Origin: Chloroflexota bacterium | GTDB taxonomy: Bacteria > Chloroflexota > Anaerolineae > UBA4142 | Assembly: GCA_023381515.1 (NCBI GenBank) | Contig: JAMCQI010000019.1 | Location: 16,001 to 80,000, forward strand | Direction of reading: 5' to 3' | DNA: 64,000 nucleotides | In this document: positions 60,201 to 64,000 of the stretch, in pieces | Position numbering within the stretch: the stretch's first letter is position 1 | Layout of the letters: each line of letters starts with the position of its first letter | Notes under the pieces: generated by a model | Told to the model about the DNA's origin: nothing | Databases searched by the model: none | Seen by the model: the letters and a program-made list of their open reading frames with translations, nothing else | Position numbers and translations under genes: made by a program

Positions 60201-61098
60201 GTTCGCCCAGACGTATGTGTACCTCGGCGACTTTTACCGAACTCAGCACGATACCGCGCAGGCCGCCGACAGCTATTTCAAAGCACTGGAACTCGATCCC
60301 TCCTCTCTGTCCGACCCGGATGGCACGCCCACGCGGACCGTCTTTGGCGTTCTGGGCCAACCGGATCTAGCGCCGCGCGCGATTGCCGCATACGACGCCA
60401 TCAAGGCCAAGTTCAAATCGTCCGACGCCCCCGTCCCGAATGTGGTGCGCTACGCGCTCTCCGATTTGTACAGGCGGACCGGACAGATGGACAAGGCCCG
60501 CCAGGAGTTGCAGCAGGCGTTCCAGGACGCGCCGACTGATTATATGGTCGGCCTGACGCTGGTTAATTTTCTTTCCGAGACGGGGCAAATCGATGCTGCT
60601 GTCTCTACCATGCGCCAGGTAATGACTCTGCTCTCCCCGACAGGGAACTCTGATTATGCTCGCTTCCAGGACTTTAACTCCCAACTGCAGAACTTGCAGA
60701 GTGCTATTCAAGCGGTCCAAAAAGCCCCCAATGATGTGAATGCGCACCGGACCCTGGCGTCTCTCTGGAAGGCGCGCGGGCAGCCGCAATTCGCGCTGCC
60801 CGAGTATCAGGCGATTGCGCGCTTGGCCCCGAACGATTATGATGCCAACAAGAACCTCGCTCTCTTGAACTTGCAGGAAAGCAACCTGGACCAAGCTCAG
60901 AGCGCGATCGTAACCGCCGCTGCTTTGGCGCCCGATAACGAGAAACCCATGTGGCAGGACCTGCAGGCCGCGCTGAATGCCCAGAAAGCCAAACAAAAGG
61001 ACGAGGCGCTCAAGCAGGCGCAGGCGGCGCTCGCGATCGCGGCAGAGGCAGACCGTCCGGCTCTCCAGGCCTACGTGTCGCAGTTACAGGGCCAGTAG
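57256..61098 (+). CDS. O-antigen ligase-like membrane protein with C-terminal TPR domain
   Basis: The 1280-aa protein has about a dozen membrane helices in its first half, with the Wzy_C/WaaL-type segment FTQSRGPWLGMAAGLFAFAV and LVGYGPESMYVVYNPFYPP, then HNETFDSLVTTGLLGFVAY. A basic Pro/Arg linker (RAAKRRKKRREAPRPSGK) near residue 620 and four more helices follow, and from about residue 830 a TPR array (AWSQSIAVYERALTLQPNQDFYELFLGRAY and on). Such enzymes polymerise glycan units or transfer them to an acceptor; the TPR region probably lies outside and recruits partners. It has its own leaderless promoter and precedes the WecA-like gene by eight bases. Confidence 0.88.
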   Translation: MLTRLAVLCDRLLEAGWLAALIVAPLFFNVYSSRVFEPDKITLVRAVALVMIGAWIVKQLEVGFGARSEDNGRNLQFPRIVERLKQVPRENPLALPTLAVVVVYIISTVFSVVPAVSFWGSYQRLEGTDTTFSYIAIFLIAASTLRSRAQLNRVVNTVLVVSFPIAFYGLIQHFKLDPLPWGGDVTVRVASNMGNSIFLAAYLIMVVPFALARWMETLARVAGPAPLRTRALHFGAAALGLLALAAVWALDLWLGVALALAFLLLAALFAWRVGASSRDSLLVAVYTIILAAELVAILFTQSRGPWLGMAAGLFAFAVLYALVRGARQVVVGAIGLAMIGAAFLILFNIPSSPLEPLKQVPYVGRLGEILDTKSPTAQVRELIWQGAVKLILPHAPLWSPTTGNDPLNAIRPLVGYGPESMYVVYNPFYPPALGDLEQRNASPDRSHNETFDSLVTTGLLGFVAYILLYMSTFYFGLKWLGMINSDKDRNGFIALWLVVGFVSAFIFGLVRGWHFVGVALPAGMILGFLIFLGIDALRRRERENRPEDWRALWMAAVLAAIIGHFIEINFGIAIVSTNLYFWFYAALLVVIGMNRLAEPVAVPAVPAPEPARVSAEPESVRAAKRRKKRREAPRPSGKTAEEPVPLMPVLAWTAIMTLILLTLAFEFVNNLAGVTSALQAVQRSLFYLHDAFSPAVFAIFALTVVVGGVIGFGEEMRAIRFGRNGLLLALALFIVLAFTAFVWFVLFMERALTQTGDLTDSFIGILGQYYIFLFLLIAILGVSLSLDLLPRGALFMRSPANTLAVPILLVLALGLIYFTDYTNVSADILYKGGNSYDSAGAWSQSIAVYERALTLQPNQDFYELFLGRAYLEAARASTDPNQQNQMLNKSEQTLLDAQKLNPLNTDHTANLARLHRVWASLTGDPAQKTAQLQKSSDYYAQATRLSPNTAYLYNEWSQTFMQAGQDQKALTALEQSLKLDPKFAQTYVYLGDFYRTQHDTAQAADSYFKALELDPSSLSDPDGTPTRTVFGVLGQPDLAPRAIAAYDAIKAKFKSSDAPVPNVVRYALSDLYRRTGQMDKARQELQQAFQDAPTDYMVGLTLVNFLSETGQIDAAVSTMRQVMTLLSPTGNSDYARFQDFNSQLQNLQSAIQAVQKAPNDVNAHRTLASLWKARGQPQFALPEYQAIARLAPNDYDANKNLALLNLQESNLDQAQSAIVTAAALAPDNEKPMWQDLQAALNAQKAKQKDEALKQAQAALAIAAEADRPALQAYVSQLQGQ

Positions 61099-61106
61099 GA
61101 AATTCC

Positions 61107-62144
61107 ATGGCTACCATCATGCTCGTCTTTGCCACGGCGTTAGTTTTTGCGATCGGCGGCACGCCGCTTGCGCGGCGGTTGGCGGTCCATGTCGGCGTAG
61201 TCGATCGGCCAAATGAACGCAAACTCCACGCCGGCCCGATGCCTCTCCTGGGAGGCGTCGCGATGTATGGTGCCTTTTTGATTGCCCTGGTCCTTTTTGC
61301 CGACCGCTTTTACATTTCCCAGATCGTAAGTATTATCGTCGGCGCGACGTGGGTTTCTTTTCTCGGCATCTGGGATGATCGCGTCGGCATGAGCGCTGGT
61401 TTGAAACTGATAGGGCAGATCTTTGGCGGGTTGATCCTGATCATGACGGGAGTCACCGCCGATGTCTTCCATCAGCCGTATTTGGATGCGGGGGTGACCT
61501 TGCTGTGGGTCGTGGGCATTACAAATGCGATGAACTTGATGGACAATATGGACGGGCTGTCCGGAGGAGTGGCCGCAATCGCTTCGGCATTTTTCCTCCT
61601 CGTCGCCGCGCTCAACGGTCAATATTTGGTTGGGAGTCTCACGGCGGCACTCTTGGGGGCATGCATCGGTTTTCTGGTTTACAACTTTAACCCGGCGACG
61701 ATTTTCATGGGCGATACGGGGAGTCTGTTCCTCGGCTTTATGCTCGCAGCCGTGGGACTCAAGTTGCGCTTTACGGGGCATCCGGACGTTGTCACTTGGC
61801 TGACGCCGTTGCTCATCCTGGGCCTGCCGATCTTTGACACGACGCTCGTCTTTCTGTCGCGACTGCGCCGGGGGCTCAACCCGATGACGCATCCGGGCCA
61901 GGACCATATATCCCATCGCCTGAAAGCCACCGGTTTGACTGCCCGCGAGACGGTACTCACACTCTATCTCGTCTCCGTCGGGTTGGGCGTCCTGGCCATG
62001 TTTTGCGTCCAGGCAGGGGCTGTCGAAAACTATGTCGTCGGCGCGGCGGTGACCATCGCGGGGCTGGTTGCCTTGTGGAGATTCGAGTGGCGCCCCGGAT
62101 TCCAGATCGACGAGAGGAAAAACATCCGTGGAGAGCAATTCTGA
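61107..62144 (+). CDS. WecA/MraY-like polyprenyl-phosphate sugar-1-phosphate transferase
   Basis: The 345-aa membrane protein has about 10-11 helices and the family blocks: RKLHAGPMPLLGGVAMY, SFLGIWDDRVGMSAGLKLIGQ, GITNAMNLMDNMDGLSGG and FMGDTGSLFLGF. The Asp residues of DD and NLMD and of GDTGS bind Mg2+ and the UDP-sugar. It starts a glycan on undecaprenyl phosphate. It lies eight bases after the ligase gene, and its end overlaps the dehydrogenase start by 17 bases. The family cannot tell WecA from a paralog with another sugar. Confidence 0.92.
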   Translation: MATIMLVFATALVFAIGGTPLARRLAVHVGVVDRPNERKLHAGPMPLLGGVAMYGAFLIALVLFADRFYISQIVSIIVGATWVSFLGIWDDRVGMSAGLKLIGQIFGGLILIMTGVTADVFHQPYLDAGVTLLWVVGITNAMNLMDNMDGLSGGVAAIASAFFLLVAALNGQYLVGSLTAALLGACIGFLVYNFNPATIFMGDTGSLFLGFMLAAVGLKLRFTGHPDVVTWLTPLLILGLPIFDTTLVFLSRLRRGLNPMTHPGQDHISHRLKATGLTARETVLTLYLVSVGLGVLAMFCVQAGAVENYVVGAAVTIAGLVALWRFEWRPGFQIDERKNIRGEQF

Positions 62145-63507
62145 CATCCGGTCTCGGATTGACGACAAGAGCGCCCGCGTCGCCGTCATCGGTCTGGGCT
62201 ATGTGGGTCTGCCTCTCGCCATAGAGTTGGCGCGGGCCGGATACCCGGTGGCGGGCCTGGATCTCGATCGGCGCAAGGTCGAGAGCCTCGAGCAAGGAAC
62301 AAGCTATATTCCTGACGTGGCTAGCGCAGACGTCAAGCGTCTGGTCGAGACCAAGCAGTTCCTGCCGACCCGCGATTATGAGGTGCTGCGGTCGGCGCAT
62401 GTCGTATTTATTTGCGTGCCCACTCCGTTCGACAAGATGAAGGCACCTGACCTGAATGCCGTCATCTCGGCCACTCGGGGTATCGCCGAACGTTTGCAGC
62501 GCGGCCAACTTGTCATCCTGCAGAGCACGACCTACCCGGGCACGACAGAAGAGGTGTGTCTGCCCATCCTGGAAGAATCAGGCCTCAAGGCCGGCGAGGA
62601 TTTTCACCTCGCCTTTTCTCCTGAGCGGATCGACCCGGGTGCGACCAGCAGCGCCGGCTGGAATGTCAAGAACACGCCCAAGGTGCTGGGCGGGCTTACC
62701 CCCCAATGCACCGAGCTGGCTCGCGCGCTGCTCACGCACCTCACTCCCGAGGTTCACGTCGTTTCTTCACCGCGCGCGGCGGAAATGTGCAAGCTGCTCG
62801 AAAACATTTTCCGGTCGGTGAACATCGCTCTCGTGAACGAGCTCGCCCTCCTCTCCGAGCGGATGGGCATCGACTTTTGGGAGGTCATCGGCGCGGCCAA
62901 GACCAAGCCGTTCGGATTTATGCCGTTCTATCCGGGCGCGGGCGTGGGCGGTCATTGCATTCCGGTGGATCCGTACTATCTCTCTTGGAAAGCGCGCGAG
63001 TATGATTTCTTTACCCGTTTTATCGAGCTCGCCGCGGACATTAACGAAGGGATGCCCTTCCATGTTGTGGGCTTGGTGAACGAGGCCCTGGGGAAGGTGT
63101 GCAAACCCCTTCAAGGCGCGAGGGTGCTCGTCCTGGGAGTCGCGTTCAAGCACGATGTCGATGATGCGCGGAATTCGCCTGCCGAACGGGTTATCGAGCT
63201 TTTGGTCGAGCGAGGTGCGCAGGTCCGCTATCACGACCCGTACGTGCCTACCTTTCGGGTGGGCGGAAACGTCTTTCATCGTCCGTCCGTCGAGTTGAAT
63301 TCGGTGGGTCTGACCCCGGAGGTTTTGCGGCAGAGCGATGCGGTGGTGATTGTGACGCCGCACAGCAACGTGGACTATGCCGCGGTCGTGGCCCATGCTC
63401 CGCTTGTCGTGGATTCGGCCAACGCGACTAGGGATTTCGGCCCCACCGAACGTATTATTCGTCTGGGATCGCCGCACGGCCCCGCTTCCCGCCCCCGTTC
63501 CGCTTAG
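62128..63507 (+). CDS. UDP-N-acetylhexosamine 6-dehydrogenase (WbpA/WecC-like)
   Basis: The 459-aa protein has the Rossmann start VAVIGLGYVGLPLAIELARAGYPV, then FICVPTPFDKMKAPDL, LQSTTYPGTTEEV, FSPERIDPGAT and KLLENIFRSVNIALVNELALL, the catalytic Cys in GVGGHCIPVDPYYLSWKA and the C-terminal VLVLGVAFKHDVDDARNSPAERVIELL. It oxidises a UDP-N-acetyl-hexosamine to the uronate with NAD+. The GTG at 62128 (MESNSD) is the likely start, overlapping the WecA-like gene. Direct coupling suggests its uronic-acid product feeds the glycan. Confidence 0.9.
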   Translation: MESNSDIRSRIDDKSARVAVIGLGYVGLPLAIELARAGYPVAGLDLDRRKVESLEQGTSYIPDVASADVKRLVETKQFLPTRDYEVLRSAHVVFICVPTPFDKMKAPDLNAVISATRGIAERLQRGQLVILQSTTYPGTTEEVCLPILEESGLKAGEDFHLAFSPERIDPGATSSAGWNVKNTPKVLGGLTPQCTELARALLTHLTPEVHVVSSPRAAEMCKLLENIFRSVNIALVNELALLSERMGIDFWEVIGAAKTKPFGFMPFYPGAGVGGHCIPVDPYYLSWKAREYDFFTRFIELAADINEGMPFHVVGLVNEALGKVCKPLQGARVLVLGVAFKHDVDDARNSPAERVIELLVERGAQVRYHDPYVPTFRVGGNVFHRPSVELNSVGLTPEVLRQSDAVVIVTPHSNVDYAAVVAHAPLVVDSANATRDFGPTERIIRLGSPHGPASRPRSA

Positions 63508-63545
63508 GTCCGGGGTTTGGGTCAGATGGGTGCCCTGGCTCATAA
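63508..63545. other. Spacer before the tandem repeat
   Basis: Short GC-rich gap after the dehydrogenase stop; no terminator hairpin is evident. Confidence 0.35.
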
Positions 63546-64000
63546 GCAAGCCCGCCCTCTCGCCGATCGATTTCAGAGTCCTGCACTCTTGCCGATGAAC
63601 TTGAGGAGGCTTGCCCTCTTGCCGATCGAGGTCAGGAGGCCCGCCCTCTCGCCGATCGATTTCGGAGCCGTGGACTCTCGTCGATCAACTAGAGGAGGCT
63701 TGCCCTCTTGCCGATCGAGGTCAGGAGGCCCGCTCTTCTGCCGATCGATTTCAGAGTCCTGCCCCCTCGTCGATCAACTTGAGGAGGCTTGCCTTCTTGC
63801 CGATCGAGGTCAGGGGGCCCGCTCTCCTGCCGATCGATTTCAGAGTCCTGCACTCTTGCCGATCAACTTGAGGAAGCTTGCCCTCTTGCCGATCGATTTC
63901 AGAGTCCTGCACTCTTGCCGATCAACTAGAGGAGGCATGCCCTCTTGCCGACCGAGGTCAGGAGGCCCGCTCTCCTGCCGATCGATTTCGGAGACGCGCA
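63546..64000. repeat. 89-bp higher-order tandem repeat (three 29-30 bp subunits)
   Basis: Each unit has subunit A (GGAGGCTTGCCCTCTTG then CCGATCGAGGTCA), B (GGAGGCCCGCCCTCTCG then CCGATCGATTTCA) and C (GAGTCCTGCACTCTTG then CCGATCAACTTGA). A starts at 63605, 63694, 63783 and 63872, exactly 89 bp apart. A fifth step of only 59 bp to 63931 comes from an A/B fusion. The repeat continues past the window. All subunits share CTCT-GCCGATC. 89 is not a multiple of three, so it is non-coding. Confidence 0.85.

Noticed and set aside
63611..63871. 86-aa frame in the tandem repeat
   Set aside because: The 89-bp period is not a multiple of three and stops recur, so it is not coding.
63546..64000. CRISPR array
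   Set aside because: Repeats are directly adjacent and there are no unique spacers; it is a minisatellite.

Overview
The window looks like a chromosomal segment of a GC-rich, free-living Chloroflexota (Chloroflexi) bacterium. This is inferred from the gene families: a stand-alone Elp3, F420-type LLM oxidoreductase remnants, SHOCT membrane proteins, and a secreted protein ending in a Thr/Pro linker followed by a short FLPF-type tail. The many degenerate short-period intergenic repeats fit the same picture. I see no rRNA, tRNA, CRISPR array, prophage or intact insertion sequence. Many of the longest open frames opposite real genes are only GC-driven shadows.

Layout. 0-12.8 kb is a mosaic: a gluconate-2-dehydrogenase/GMC oxidoreductase pair, a 205-bp MITE-like element, a degenerate SDR, small stress-type proteins (DUF6582, DUF5335), a phosphoribosyltransferase/dienelactone hydrolase set, a BrkB membrane protein, a lipase, an Eis-like acetyltransferase, and several gene remnants. 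12.9-16.4 kb is one very large GH13-like glycosidase. 16.5-19.9 kb holds methyltransferases, two SHOCT proteins and a TetR regulator with a clear palindromic operator. 20-27.3 kb, mostly minus strand, holds a solute-binding lipoprotein and a five-gene PspA/solute-binding/VWA envelope module. That module is preceded by an AAA ATPase with a C-terminal OmpR-type DNA-binding domain and by an 11-bp-phased direct-repeat operator.

27.4-32.2 kb encodes sugar-acid catabolism: a beta-hydroxyacid dehydrogenase, tagaturonate epimerase UxaE, a mannonate/fructuronate-type SDR and a LarA-family nickel-pincer racemase. Together they suggest a hexuronate route through mannonate to gluconate. 32.4-39.7 kb carries a ribosomal protein S4 remnant, a Trm9-like methyltransferase, a surface protein, Elp3 and a GNAT-GNAT-cNMP fusion. 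40-44.1 kb has xylA-xylB divergent from udk and a solo HepT-like gene.

44.1-63.5 kb is a surface polysaccharide locus: flippase, a methyltransferase, two GT2 and five GT4 glycosyltransferases, an O-antigen-ligase/TPR protein, a WecA-like initiating transferase and a UDP-sugar dehydrogenase. It is interrupted by a RIO kinase gene with an attenuator-like leader and by sixA. The window ends in an 89-bp higher-order tandem repeat that runs off the edge. Several genes (udk, the ligase gene, elp3) have promoters so close to their ATG that their mRNAs should be leaderless or nearly so.
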